Shown piece by piece: positions 1-8,327 of a DNA stretch of 64,000 bases. The DNA is taken from positions 62,001 to 126,000 of the forward strand of contig JADJBL010000015.1 of NCBI GenBank assembly GCA_016703765.1, in the 5' to 3' direction. The notes under the pieces are model-generated. The model was not told the DNA's origin. It was given only the letters and a program-made list of their open reading frames with translations, and ran no database searches. Position 1 is the first letter of the stretch. Each line of letters starts with the position of its first letter. The position numbers and the translations under genes were made by a program. The stretch comes from Saprospirales bacterium. Its GTDB lineage: Bacteria > Bacteroidota > Bacteroidia > Chitinophagales > Saprospiraceae.

Positions 1-17
1 GGTTGATTTTTCGGGGT

Positions 18-335
18 TTAGTCCGGAACCGTTATCTTTTTTTGGCGGCGGATGGATTGGCCCAGGCCCTTGCCTTTCAGTTGGCGGGCCAGCTCCGTGC
101 GCCGGCTGTTAAAAGCAATATCCGCCCGCAGGGAATGGTATTCCCGGCGGAGGTCTTTCACTTCCTTCTGGAGTTCGAAAACCTCCCGAACTCTTTTTTC
201 AGCGTAATGTGCGTTGGCGATGTAGATAATGGCGAGGAATCCCAGGAACAGGACAAAAGGCAGGTTCTGGAGCACGAGCTCTGCGCTCTTACTCCCGAGA
301 GCTGTGTAAACTCCGGTGGATTTTTTGTTTGCCAT
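18..335 (-). CDS. ftsL: FtsL-like cell division protein
   Basis: This is a small bitopic membrane protein of about 105 residues. It has a basic N-terminus, one hydrophobic segment at about residues 22-42, and a following region rich in charged heptads (VREVFELQKEVKDLRREY) that should form a coiled coil. Sequence conservation of FtsL is low, so the call rests on this topology and on position: it follows rsmH by six bases, exactly where ftsL sits in division and cell-wall clusters, with ftsI expected just beyond the window edge. FtsL is known to form the FtsQLB complex that activates septal peptidoglycan synthesis. I chose the ATG at 335; a GTG directly before it (338) is an alternative. Confidence 0.72.
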   Translation of the reverse strand: MANKKSTGVYTALGSKSAELVLQNLPFVLFLGFLAIIYIANAHYAEKRVREVFELQKEVKDLRREYHSLRADIAFNSRRTELARQLKGKGLGQSIRRQKKITVPD

Positions 336-341
336 CACTTG

Positions 342-1241
342 CTACTTTAACCGGATACCGGCGCGCATTTTTGCGCTCCGTGCCCGGGGGTTGCGGTTTA
401 GCTCCTCCTGAGAGGGCGCCTCCGCTTTCTTTGTCAAGATTTCAAAGGGTCGGTAGATATTGCCGTAAAAATCCGACTGTACTTCCCCTTGTATATTTCC
501 CGTTTTCAGAAAATTCTTTACCATCCGGTCCTCGATGCTGTGGTAGGAGATCACCACCAGCCTGCCTTCCGGATTGAGCGCTTCCTGTGCGCCTTGAAGA
601 AGGGCTTCCAAGACCTCCGCCTCTTCGTTCACCTCCATCCGCAGGGCCTGAAAGACCTGCGAGAGGTAGCGCATTTTCTGGCCTTTTGCCAGGGCTTCTG
701 CCAGAGCGAGGAGGTCTCCCACCGTTTTGAACGGTTTTTTTCCTCTCACCTCGGCGATCCGCTGGGCCAGGGTCCTCGCGTTCCGGACTTCTCCGTATTC
801 GCTGAAGATCTGTTGCAAGGAATTCGCGTCGTACGTATTTAATATGTCTGCCGCCGTTTTTCCGCCTCCCCTATCCATCCGCATATCCAGCTCCGATTCG
901 AAGCGGTAGGAAAAACCGCGCTCGGCGGTGTCGAACTGGTGGGAAGAAACGCCCAGGTCGGCCAGCAATCCGTCTATTTTTTCCACTCCGTGCAGGCGCA
1001 GATAGCGCTGCAGGTGGCGAAAATTGCCGGCTACGAAGGTAAACCGGGGGTCGTCTAGCAAATTGGCGCTCGCATCTTCGTCCTGATCGAAGCCCAACAG
1101 GCGGCCTTTCGGCCCCAATTGAGCCAGGATCGCTTTGCTGTGCCCTCCTCCTCCGAATGTCGCGTCGACATATATACCGTCTCTTTTGACGGCCAGGTAT
1201 TCAATTGATTCTTTCAATAAGACCGGATCGTGGTAGCTCAT
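342..1241 (-). CDS. rsmH: 16S rRNA (cytosine(1402)-N(4))-methyltransferase RsmH
   Basis: The 299-residue product has full family length. It starts with the diagnostic HDPVLLKES segment, carries the SAM-binding VDATFGGGGHS loop near residues 25-35, and has the ADLGVSSHQFD and RMDRGGG blocks typical of RsmH/MraW. The enzyme N4-methylates C1402 in the 16S rRNA P-site. Its ATG overlaps the stop of mraZ by four bases, implying translational coupling, and the FtsL-like gene follows at once. Regulation is probably shared with mraZ through the operator upstream of that gene. The identification is secure. Confidence 0.97.
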   Translation of the reverse strand: MSYHDPVLLKESIEYLAVKRDGIYVDATFGGGGHSKAILAQLGPKGRLLGFDQDEDASANLLDDPRFTFVAGNFRHLQRYLRLHGVEKIDGLLADLGVSSHQFDTAERGFSYRFESELDMRMDRGGGKTAADILNTYDANSLQQIFSEYGEVRNARTLAQRIAEVRGKKPFKTVGDLLALAEALAKGQKMRYLSQVFQALRMEVNEEAEVLEALLQGAQEALNPEGRLVVISYHSIEDRMVKNFLKTGNIQGEVQSDFYGNIYRPFEILTKKAEAPSQEELNRNPRARSAKMRAGIRLK

Positions 1242-1702
1242 TCGGGGTCTTTTCCTGCTTTCTTGTCCCCGAGGACTACCTGGGCCAGATCCGAAAAATC
1301 GGCCGGTTCGTCGTCCAGCATCCGGTCGTATTTGTCTTTGGCCCAGATCTCAATGCGGTCGTTCACGGCTACCAGGATCACGTCGTTTCCGATCCCCGCA
1401 TATTCGAGCAGGCGTTTGGAGATGAGGATCCGGTCGGCGCCGTCGACTTCCATGCGCTGTGCGCCGCGGTAGAAATAGCGCACAAAGTCGCGGTTGCGGC
1501 GGTCGTATTGGTTCAAGCCGTTCACTTCCTTGCTGATCTCTTCCCAAACTTTTTCGGGATAGAGGATCAGGCAGTTTTCAAAGCCCCGGTTGATGACAAA
1601 TGCAGGTTTCTCCTCCCCCAGCTGACTGATCAGCCCCGAGGGAAGCCGCATCCGGCTTTTCGGATCAATTTTGCATTCGTATTCGCCTAATAACTGGGCC
1701 AT
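1238..1702 (-). CDS. mraZ: Transcriptional regulator MraZ
   Basis: The 154-residue protein has two SpoVT-AbrB-like halves, each with the family D-x3-R signature: DPKSR at residues 13-17 and GADRILIS in the second half. MraZ forms a ring-shaped oligomer that binds short direct repeats in its own promoter and represses the division/cell-wall operon. It is the first gene of the cluster here and overlaps rsmH by four bases. The upstream DNA holds a TAnnTTTG promoter box and five regularly spaced GTG boxes on the coding strand, a fitting autoregulatory site. Confidence 0.97.
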   Translation of the reverse strand: MAQLLGEYECKIDPKSRMRLPSGLISQLGEEKPAFVINRGFENCLILYPEKVWEEISKEVNGLNQYDRRNRDFVRYFYRGAQRMEVDGADRILISKRLLEYAGIGNDVILVAVNDRIEIWAKDKYDRMLDDEPADFSDLAQVVLGDKKAGKDPE

Positions 1703-1729
1703 TTACACCTTTACTTAATTTAGGTGTAC

Positions 1730-1794
1730 CAAATGTATTACTTTCCGACACATTTTACCACTTTTCGACACCATTATTTTACACTTTTTTCCAC
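1730..1794 (-). promoter_or_regulatory. mraZ promoter with five candidate MraZ boxes
   Basis: On the minus strand a perfect Bacteroidota -7 box (TACATTTG) lies at 1737-1730, 28 bases before the mraZ ATG. Upstream are five GTG-containing boxes (plus-strand CAC at 1749, 1759, 1769, 1782 and 1792) spaced 10, 10, 13 and 10 bases. The box at 1759-1761 falls where the -33 element should be. In other bacteria MraZ binds tandem TGGGA-like repeats with a 10-bp period in its own promoter, so this array is the obvious operator. Binding is inferred. Confidence 0.6.
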
Positions 1795-1820
1795 TTTTTT
1801 GAAATGGGCACGACAAATGC

Positions 1821-1864
1821 AATGATTTGATTACAAAATGCGCGCACTCTGTAATCAAATCATT
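1821..1864. repeat. Perfect 15-bp inverted repeat
   Basis: Arms at 1821-1835 and 1850-1864 are perfectly complementary around a 14-base spacer that contains GCGCGC. It lies between the end of the mannosyltransferase gene and the mraZ promoter. No T-run follows on the minus strand, so it is not a canonical intrinsic terminator; a protein-binding palindrome or RNA hairpin is possible. Confidence 0.6.
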
Positions 1865-1927
1865 GAATAAAAAGAATGGTTACTTGGAAAAGGAGTGGGA
1901 GGGATTCCCACTTTGTGACACTGGGGG

Positions 1928-2665
1928 TTATACTACCCTCCCATAAGATTCAAACAACCCCCTCCACCTCATCTCCAGCACCCCGAGGATGGCTTCGCGG
2001 ACGATGCCTTTGGACATTTTGGAGCTGCCCTCCACGCGGTCGGTGAAGGTGATGGGGATCTCGACGATGCGGAAGCCGAGTTGGCGGGAGGCGAATTTCA
2101 TCTCGATCTGAAATGCGTAGCCTATGAAGCGGATCTTGTCCAGGTCGATGGATTCGAGCACTTTGCGGGTGTAGCAGACGAAGCCCGCGGTGGGGTCTTT
2201 GACGGGCATCCAGGTGATCATGCGCACGTAGAGGGAGGCGCCAAAGGAGAGCAGGATGCGGTCCAGGGGCCAGTTTTCGAGCTTTCCGCCCTTCACGTAG
2301 CGGGAGCCCACGGCCAAGTCGCCGCCCTTTTCGATGCAGGCGGCGTAAAGGCGCGGCAGGTCTTCCGGGTGGTGGGAAAAATCGCAGTCCATTTCGAAGA
2401 AAAAGTCGTAGCCGCGCTCCAGTCCCCAGCGGAAGCCGGCGATGTAGGCGGTGCCGAGTCCGAGTTTTCCGGATCGTTCCAGCATAAAGAGGCGCTCGGG
2501 AAAGCGGGCTTGCTCCTGGCGAACGAGTTGCGCGGTGCCGTCGGGGGAACCGTCATCCACGATCAGGATGTGGAAGTCGCCGGGCAGGGCGAGCACGGTG
2601 TCGATCATCCGAACGACGTTTTCCCGTTCGTTATAGGTTGGAATAATGACTAATCGGTTTCCCAA
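1928..2665 (-). CDS. Polyprenol monophosphomannose synthase (DPM1-like GT2)
   Basis: This is a 245-residue GT-A fold family 2 glycosyltransferase without C-terminal membrane helices. It opens with IIPTYNERENV (residues 7-17), has the nucleotide-binding VDDGSPDGT at 36-44 and the metal-binding MDCDFSHHP block near 92-100. These features and its length match the Dpm1/Ppm1 group, which moves mannose from GDP-mannose to a polyprenyl phosphate at the inner membrane. The lipid-linked mannose would feed surface glycan or glycoprotein synthesis. The exact sugar is inferred from similarity. It is separated from mraZ by about 225 bases and reads in the same direction. Confidence 0.88.
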   Translation of the reverse strand: MGNRLVIIPTYNERENVVRMIDTVLALPGDFHILIVDDGSPDGTAQLVRQEQARFPERLFMLERSGKLGLGTAYIAGFRWGLERGYDFFFEMDCDFSHHPEDLPRLYAACIEKGGDLAVGSRYVKGGKLENWPLDRILLSFGASLYVRMITWMPVKDPTAGFVCYTRKVLESIDLDKIRFIGYAFQIEMKFASRQLGFRIVEIPITFTDRVEGSSKMSKGIVREAILGVLEMRWRGLFESYGRVV

Positions 2666-2707
2666 AATTTACGCAATGAGGGTGATGGTGGGTTTACCCC
2701 GGTGGCC

Positions 2708-3064
2708 TCAGGCCGAGAATGACGTCCCGCAGCCACAGGTATCCTTTGCGTTGGGGTTATTGAACGAAAAACCGCGGTTATTGAGGCCTTCTACCCAGTC
2801 GACCTCCATGCCGAGCAGGTAAATTGCGTGGGCTTTTTCCATAAACACCCGGATGCCGCCGATCTCAAACTGATCGTCGTTCTCCTTGGGGAGGTCGAAT
2901 CCAAGTACATAGGAAAATCCCGAACAACCGCCTCCGGTGACGCCAACGCGCAGGCCGTGATCGGCCGGCACCTCCTGCTCGGTGATGATGCGATTGAGGG
3001 CCTCCACCGCGCGGGGAGTCAGAGAAATCGGCTGGATGCCTATGGCGGTCTGTGTATCGCTCAT
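2708..3064 (-). CDS. A-type iron-sulfur cluster carrier (IscA/ErpA/SufA family)
   Basis: The 118-residue protein ends in the family TCGCGTSFSA segment and has GGCSGFSY in the middle, giving the three conserved cysteines C47, C110 and C112. A-type carriers take nascent Fe-S clusters from a scaffold and pass them to target apoproteins. No other isc or suf gene is adjacent, so which family member it is cannot be fixed by context. A TAnnTTTG box (TAATTTTG, minus strand, 3087-3080) lies 16 bases upstream of the ATG and may be its promoter. Confidence 0.92.
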   Translation of the reverse strand: MSDTQTAIGIQPISLTPRAVEALNRIITEQEVPADHGLRVGVTGGGCSGFSYVLGFDLPKENDDQFEIGGIRVFMEKAHAIYLLGMEVDWVEGLNNRGFSFNNPNAKDTCGCGTSFSA

Positions 3065-3146
3065 TTTTTAGCCTTTTTGCAAAATTAATAAATTCTGTGG
3101 CAAAAGCATAAACAACAATCGGCACGTAGAAGTTTGCAGGGTTGCT

Positions 3147-3154
3147 TACCTTTG
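3147..3154 (+). promoter_or_regulatory. Bacteroidota -7 promoter box
   Basis: TACCTTTG matches the TAnnTTTG consensus perfectly and ends 22 bases before the ATG at 3177. No clear TTTG is seen at the -33 spacing, so the call depends on the -7 box alone. Confidence 0.4.
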
Positions 3155-3176
3155 TGGCTCTAAAAAAAGAAACGCC

Positions 3177-3710
3177 ATGCCTACCTGGTTAGCCGTCATC
3201 CTGGAAATCGTCAAGATCACCGTGCCCGCGCTGATCGTCTTTCTGACGGTGTATTTTCTCTTCAAGGAATTCATGAAAAAACAATACCAGATCCAGGTGC
3301 TCGATTACCGGCAAAAACAGCAGAGCATTTCCCTGCCCATGCGCCTGCAGGCCTACGAGCGGCTTTCCCTGCTCGTGGAGCGGATCGGCATCCCCAACCT
3401 CCTGTTCCGCCTCCGGGCCGAGGATTCTACCGCCGCCGCTCTGCGCGTGGCCATGCTGCTGGCTATTCACCAGGAGTACGAACACAACGTCACCCAGCAA
3501 GTCTATGTCTCCGAAAAATTGTGGGAAATCCTGCGCGTAGCACGGCAGGAAACCGAGGGCATCATCAACGCCATCGCCGAAAAGGTGGACCCCAAAGCCC
3601 CCGCGGCCGAGCTTTCAGGGGTGCTGCTCAACTACCTGGAAATGCAGGAAACCACTTCTTTGGACAAGGCCCAGATCGCCATTAAAACAGAAGCCGGGCT
3701 GTATTTGTAA
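3177..3710 (+). CDS. Conserved membrane-anchored protein of unknown function
   Basis: The 177-residue protein has one N-terminal hydrophobic segment (about residues 5-28), then a cytoplasmic-looking alpha-helical domain rich in Arg, Glu and Gln (for example RQKQQSISLPMRLQAYERL). It resembles a widespread uncharacterised Bacteroidota family with the same architecture, but I do not know a function. It stands 55 bases ahead of the penicillin-acylase-family gene on the same strand and may be co-transcribed with it. Confidence 0.75.
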   Translation: MPTWLAVILEIVKITVPALIVFLTVYFLFKEFMKKQYQIQVLDYRQKQQSISLPMRLQAYERLSLLVERIGIPNLLFRLRAEDSTAAALRVAMLLAIHQEYEHNVTQQVYVSEKLWEILRVARQETEGIINAIAEKVDPKAPAAELSGVLLNYLEMQETTSLDKAQIAIKTEAGLYL

Positions 3711-3765
3711 AGGTTTTTTCCTAAATTCACGGTTGTTTGGCGTTCGCCTCATCAAACCGGGCTAT

Positions 3766-6195
3766 ATGCGATATTTCCAACTACTGTTTACGCTCCTGCT
3801 CACCTTGGGCCTGGTGTGGTTTTTGAATACTTCCAATCCGCTGGGCATCGAACCCCTCCCGCCCCTGGGCAAATTGCTCAATCCATACGGAGGTTTCTGG
3901 CAAAACGCCGAGGCCTTCGGAGAATACGACAGCAAAGGACTCTCCCTGCCGGGACTGAGCGGCCCGGTTAACATTATCTACGACTCCCGGATGGTGCCCC
4001 ATATCTTCGCCGAAAACCTCAAGGACGCCCTCATGGCACAGGGCTACGTCGTGGCCAAGCACCGGCTCTGGCAGATGGACCTGGCCGCCCGCAGCGGCGC
4101 CGGCCGCCTCTCGGAGGTCATGGGCGAGCGCACTGCAGAATACGACCGATTCCAGCGACGCCGCGGATTGTACCGCGGCGCTGAGGCCTCCCTCAAGGCC
4201 TGGGCTCGCGCGCCCGATACGATGGCGCTTCTCCAGGCCTATACCGACGGGGTGAATGCCTATATCAGCACTTTAAAGCCAAAGGACTACCCGGTGGAGT
4301 TCAAGATCCTGGACTACGCGCCGGAGCCCTGGTCGCCCATCAAAACGGGCCTGGTCCAAAAACTGAATACGGCCCTGCTCTGCTTTAGGGAAACGGACGT
4401 CGAAGCCACCAATACCCTGGCCTGGCTGGGCGAGGACGTCTTCCGATCGCTCTTCCCCGAGCGGCCGCAGTTCGAGTCGAGCATCGTGCCGGATTCCTGC
4501 CAGTGGGTCGATAGTTTGCAGGCCCCTTCCCTGTCCGCCGTGCCCCCCGGGCCGATGGGTTTTTGGGATGTGGACTTGATGCCCAAACCCGATCGCGACC
4601 TGGGCAGCAATAACTGGGCCGTCAGCGGAAAGAAGACCTCTTCGGGATCTCCCATTCTCTGCAATGACCCGCACCTGCCCCTCAGCCTGCCCTCCCTGTG
4701 GATGGAGATGCAAATCCATACCCCGGACATGAACGTCTACGGCGTAACCCTGCCGGGCCTGCCGGGCATCGTGCTGGGATTCAATGAATACGTGGCCTGG
4801 GGTTGGACCAACGCCGGCCACGACGTGCTCGACTGGTACGAGGTGGATTGGACCGACCCGGCGAAAACCCACTATCTCTTCGACGGCCAGCAAAAAGCGG
4901 CTACCGTGGTGGTCGACACCATTAAAATCAGGGGCTCGAAGCCCGTGCTCGATACGCTGGTCTTCACCCATTGGGGACCTATCGTCTATCAGGACGCAAA
5001 ACACCCCAAGCGGAACCTGGCCATGCGATGGGCCGCTGTGGAAGAACCCGGCGCCTCCGAACTCGGCTTTTTGCTGGGGATCAATGCCGCCCGGAATTAC
5101 GATGAATTTCAGAAAGCTTCGAGCGGGTTTCATTTCCCCGGCCAGAACATGGCCTTCGCCGCCCGCGACGGGGATATCGCCCTGACGGTCACCGGACGAT
5201 TTCCGATCAAGGGCAGAGAGCAGGGCCGTTTTATTCAGAAAGGCGACAACTCTGCCAGCTTCTGGTCGGAATTCATCCCCTTCACGGACCTACCCCGGAT
5301 GAAAAACCCGAAGCGGGGTTTCGTCTCTTCGGCCAACCAATTATCGGCGGGGCCAAATTATCCTTATTACTACAACGGCGATTTCAACGTCTACCGCGGC
5401 CGCTATGCCGACCGGCGGCTGGCTGAGCGCAACAACTTCACCATCTACGCCATGATGGACCTGCAAACGAGCAATTTCAGCATCCTGGCGGAGGAAGCCC
5501 TGCCCGAGATGCTGCGCCTGCTCGACACCAGCAGGCTCACTGCCATCGAGCAGGGTCTGGTCCAGTTGCTGGGAACCTGGGATTACCAATTCCATTCTTT
5601 CAAAATACCCCCGGTGATCTTCGACGAGTGGTGGCATGCGCTCGATACGACGCTGTGGGACGAATTTCATACCATCAGAGATACCCTCGCCGTGATGCAG
5701 CCCGAACGTTGGCGGACGGTGCAGTTATTAAAGGAGGACCCGATGAATGGTTTTTGGGATATCCTCGCCACCCCCGAGCGCGAAACCCCTCAACAGACGG
5801 TGACGGAGGCTTTCCGAAGGGCCATCCGGCTGCTCCGGCCCCGGCTGGACGAAGCCGATTATAACTGGGGCAAGCACCACGCCGTGCAGATCAACCACCT
5901 GGCGAGGCTGGAGGCCTTTTCGGCGCCCCCGCTCTACCCTGGCGGCTACGCCGAAGCGCTCAACGCCACGCGACCCAACAACGGGCCCAGTTGGCGGATG
6001 GTGGTGGAAATGGGGCCGGAGATCAAGGCCTACGGCGTCTATCCCGGCGGACAGTCCGGCAACCCCGGAAGTCCCTACTACGACAACTTCCTGGAACCCT
6101 GGGCCAAGGGGCTGTATTTTCCCCTGTTCTTTATGAGCTCCGAAAAAGACCGAAAGCAGGACATTCTTTACGAAGAAGTATTATCGCCGCTATGA
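3766..6195 (+). CDS. Penicillin acylase family protein (Ntn hydrolase)
   Basis: This is an S45-type Ntn hydrolase of about 809 residues. The precursor would be cut autocatalytically just before the nucleophile Ser281 in GSNNWAVSG, splitting alpha and beta chains. The N-terminal domain (PVNIIYDSRMVPHIFA, then ALMAQGYVVAKHRLWQMD) and NDPHLPLSLPSLW after the nucleophile are typical. A hydrophobic N-terminus supports export to the periplasm. Such enzymes cleave amides including beta-lactam side chains and acyl-homoserine lactones; the substrate here is unknown. I prefer the ATG at 3766 over an in-frame TTG at 3733 because it places the signal segment at the N-terminus. Its stop overlaps the next gene's ATG. 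Confidence 0.9.
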   Translation: MRYFQLLFTLLLTLGLVWFLNTSNPLGIEPLPPLGKLLNPYGGFWQNAEAFGEYDSKGLSLPGLSGPVNIIYDSRMVPHIFAENLKDALMAQGYVVAKHRLWQMDLAARSGAGRLSEVMGERTAEYDRFQRRRGLYRGAEASLKAWARAPDTMALLQAYTDGVNAYISTLKPKDYPVEFKILDYAPEPWSPIKTGLVQKLNTALLCFRETDVEATNTLAWLGEDVFRSLFPERPQFESSIVPDSCQWVDSLQAPSLSAVPPGPMGFWDVDLMPKPDRDLGSNNWAVSGKKTSSGSPILCNDPHLPLSLPSLWMEMQIHTPDMNVYGVTLPGLPGIVLGFNEYVAWGWTNAGHDVLDWYEVDWTDPAKTHYLFDGQQKAATVVVDTIKIRGSKPVLDTLVFTHWGPIVYQDAKHPKRNLAMRWAAVEEPGASELGFLLGINAARNYDEFQKASSGFHFPGQNMAFAARDGDIALTVTGRFPIKGREQGRFIQKGDNSASFWSEFIPFTDLPRMKNPKRGFVSSANQLSAGPNYPYYYNGDFNVYRGRYADRRLAERNNFTIYAMMDLQTSNFSILAEEALPEMLRLLDTSRLTAIEQGLVQLLGTWDYQFHSFKIPPVIFDEWWHALDTTLWDEFHTIRDTLAVMQPERWRTVQLLKEDPMNGFWDILATPERETPQQTVTEAFRRAIRLLRPRLDEADYNWGKHHAVQINHLARLEAFSAPPLYPGGYAEALNATRPNNGPSWRMVVEMGPEIKAYGVYPGGQSGNPGSPYYDNFLEPWAKGLYFPLFFMSSEKDRKQDILYEEVLSPL

Positions 6196-6566
6196 ACCTA
6201 TTCTTCCAATTTATGGCAACCCTCCTGGTGGGATTTGCCGCCCAATGGTTCCTGCCCTGGTGGTGGGTCCTGGCGCCGACCGCGTTTTTAGCGGCTCTGG
6301 TTTTTCACATCCCAAACCGCTTGATCGCCACCCTGATCGGGCTTTTCTGCGGCGCCATCCTCTGGTGGGGTATGGCCTTTTATCTGAGCACCCTCAACCA
6401 CGACCTGCTTGCGGGCCGCATGGGGCGGCTGTTTGGAGGGATCGGCGCGTTGCAGATGGGGCTCATGGCCGGCCTGCTGGGCGGAATCCTCGGCGCCCTG
6501 GGCGCGCTGGCGGGCAACCAGACGAGAAATTTATTCCAAAAGCAAGCGCCGGAACCCGCTAATTAG
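6192..6566 (+). CDS. Small integral membrane protein, unknown function
   Basis: The 124-residue product is almost entirely hydrophobic, with about four transmembrane segments, a WFLPWWWVLAP stretch and glycine-rich helices near the end (LMAGLLGGILGALGALAG). Its ATG overlaps the stop of the acylase gene as ATGA, so translation is likely coupled. I recognise no family function. The reading frame stays open further upstream inside the acylase gene, but that part is a shadow translation and the ATG at 6192 is the natural start. Confidence 0.75.
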   Translation: MNLFFQFMATLLVGFAAQWFLPWWWVLAPTAFLAALVFHIPNRLIATLIGLFCGAILWWGMAFYLSTLNHDLLAGRMGRLFGGIGALQMGLMAGLLGGILGALGALAGNQTRNLFQKQAPEPAN

Positions 6567-6648
6567 TCATTTGATCGAAAGAATTTGACTTTTCCTCCCC
6601 AAGGGCTTTAATTGGAGCCGTTATTTTCTCACCGCACAAATTTCGAGC

Positions 6649-7023
6649 ATGGAAGAGCAATATTATCAACAGGCCCGGACCAAGGTCCAAAAGAAGAAGA
6701 AGTTTTTCAACCACCTGAAGACCTTTGTCATCATCAATGTGGTCATGTCTTTGGTCGTAGCGATGGACGGCGATATGTTCGGATTCCTGCCCGCTACCCT
6801 GTTTTGGGGCATGGGCCTGGCATTTCACTACGTCAAGGTGTTCGGCATACCCGGCACCAATATCCTGACGCCGGAATGGGAAGACCAGGAGATCGAAAAG
6901 GAGATGGAGCGCATGAAAGGCAGCAAACCGCCGGAGGAAACCACTTTCCCGCCCGCTCCGCCTGAAAAGCCTCTGGATTTGAAGGAGCTTCGCAAAAACT
7001 ACGACGAAAAAGACCTCGTTTAG
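6649..7023 (+). CDS. 2TM domain-containing protein
   Basis: The 124-residue protein has the 2TM-domain pattern: a charged N-terminal helix (ARTKVQKKKKFFNHLKTF), two hydrophobic segments separated by a short turn, and the conserved LFWGMGLAFHYVKVFG block. The C-terminus is an acidic and basic tail. The function of the domain is unknown; it occurs in Bacteroidota both alone and fused to LytTR or histidine kinase modules. It is a tandem paralogue of the next gene, one base away, and the two are surely co-transcribed. Confidence 0.85.
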   Translation: MEEQYYQQARTKVQKKKKFFNHLKTFVIINVVMSLVVAMDGDMFGFLPATLFWGMGLAFHYVKVFGIPGTNILTPEWEDQEIEKEMERMKGSKPPEETTFPPAPPEKPLDLKELRKNYDEKDLV

Positions 7024-7024
7024 T

Positions 7025-7420
7025 ATGGCAAAAGAAAAAGAACCCGACTACGTCAAGCTCGCTCAAAAGCGGGTCAAGAAGGTCAAGGATTTTATGGCCC
7101 ATTTTTACTCCTGGGTAATAGTGGGCTTATTTCTGGTCTTTCTCAACCTCCTCACCTCTCCCGGTTTTCTATGGGCCTTGATGCCCATTTTTGGTTGGGG
7201 CATCGGCCTAGCGTTTCACGCTTTCGATGTATTCGGGTACCCGGGCTTCGGGAAGGGCTGGGAGGAAAAAGCCCTGGAGCGGGAGGCCGAAAAGCTGCGC
7301 TCGCAGGCAAAAAGATTGGGCCTCCCGGTAGCGGAGAAAAAGGAGGAGGACGAGCAACTCGAATTGCCGGAACTCAAAAAAGAGAAAGAAGCTCCCTATC
7401 GGGATGATGAGTTGGTGTAA
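7025..7420 (+). CDS. 2TM domain-containing protein (second copy)
   Basis: The 131-residue product is a paralogue of its upstream neighbour, with the same arrangement: basic helix (LAQKRVKKVKDFMAHFYSW), two membrane segments, the IFGWGIGLAFHAFDVFG block and a long Lys/Glu-rich tail. The ATG lies one base after the previous stop. The pair probably arose by tandem duplication and may act as a heteromer. The role is unknown. It converges on the prenyltransferase gene with only 10 bases between stops and no visible terminator. Confidence 0.85.
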   Translation: MAKEKEPDYVKLAQKRVKKVKDFMAHFYSWVIVGLFLVFLNLLTSPGFLWALMPIFGWGIGLAFHAFDVFGYPGFGKGWEEKALEREAEKLRSQAKRLGLPVAEKKEEDEQLELPELKKEKEAPYRDDELV

Positions 7421-7430
7421 ATGTTAACTT

Positions 7431-8327
7431 TTAGTATACCATTTTCCCCAGCCCAAACACCCCATACTCCAAAAAGAAAAGCAGCCAAATAAACTGGTAA
7501 TAACGGCGCATCGAACCCGGTTCGTCCAGGCGGACAAGGAAGCCCCCTACCCACAAAAGAACCAGCATGACCAGATGGGCGCCCGCGAAAAACCATGGGT
7601 GCACCGACAAGGACCAAACAAAGGGAGCAAGGGCAAGAAACAGATAAACCAGGGCTATCAGCACATTTCCAGCGAGAAAGACGCTCTTGGCGCCCCAGCT
7701 CAAACTCAGCGTGCGAATCTGAAACTTCCGGTCGCCCTCCATGTCGGGGATATCCTTAAACCATGCAATGACGATGCTGTACACGAAAATCGCCGCCGTG
7801 AGCAGCCAGATGAGCGGTGGGATGTTTTCCAACCCGTTTATGGTGGAATGAAAATGCAGGAATAACAGCAAATTGACGATCACCCCTCTCACGGCGATGA
7901 TGCAAAACGCCGCCCAGAAGTAAAATCGCTTGAGACGGAAAGGGGGCAGCGAATAGGCCGTCCCCAGGGCCAGGCTCAACAGGACCGTTAAAAGCAGGTA
8001 GCTCCCGAGCCAAAAGGCGATCAAAAGCGAAACCAGCACGGATACGAAGATCAAAATATACCCCCTGCGCATGGAAAATGCGCCCGATGCCAGCGGCAGC
8101 CAGGGCTTGTTGATGCGGTCGATCTCCACATCGGTGATCTGATTCAGTCCGACGATGTAAATATTAGCGCCCAGGCAACTGATCAGGGTGAGCGCCAGCA
8201 GGGACAGATGCAGATCCTCGTAAGCCGAATAAGATAAGGCAAGCGCATAAAGCGCCGAGATGCTCAGCGTGGTGCCCACCACGGTATGAAGGCGGCTGAA
8301 CCGTATGAAGTTTCTAAGAAAACTCAT
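7431..8327 (-). CDS. UbiA-family prenyltransferase, homogentisate phytyl/prenyltransferase type
   Basis: The 298-residue polytopic membrane enzyme has the two Mg-diphosphate binding motifs of UbiA proteins. The first is N62-x3-D66-x3-D70 in NQITDVEIDRINKP and the second is KDIPDMEGDR at 191-200. The wording of both blocks matches homogentisate phytyl/solanesyl transferases (plant VTE2, cyanobacterial Slr1736) more closely than UbiA, MenA or chlorophyll synthases. Such enzymes condense homogentisate with phytyl or polyprenyl diphosphate, losing CO2. The start at 8327 overlaps the upstream methyltransferase stop (ATGA). A longer in-frame reading up to 8663 runs inside that gene and is a shadow. 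It is the last gene of a five-gene prenylquinone operon. Confidence 0.85.
   Translation of the reverse strand: MSFLRNFIRFSRLHTVVGTTLSISALYALALSYSAYEDLHLSLLALTLISCLGANIYIVGLNQITDVEIDRINKPWLPLASGAFSMRRGYILIFVSVLVSLLIAFWLGSYLLLTVLLSLALGTAYSLPPFRLKRFYFWAAFCIIAVRGVIVNLLLFLHFHSTINGLENIPPLIWLLTAAIFVYSIVIAWFKDIPDMEGDRKFQIRTLSLSWGAKSVFLAGNVLIALVYLFLALAPFVWSLSVHPWFFAGAHLVMLVLLWVGGFLVRLDEPGSMRRYYQFIWLLFFLEYGVFGLGKMVY

Noticed and set aside
1821..1864. An intrinsic terminator for the mannosyltransferase gene
   Set aside because: The stem is AT-rich and no T-run follows on the transcribed strand.
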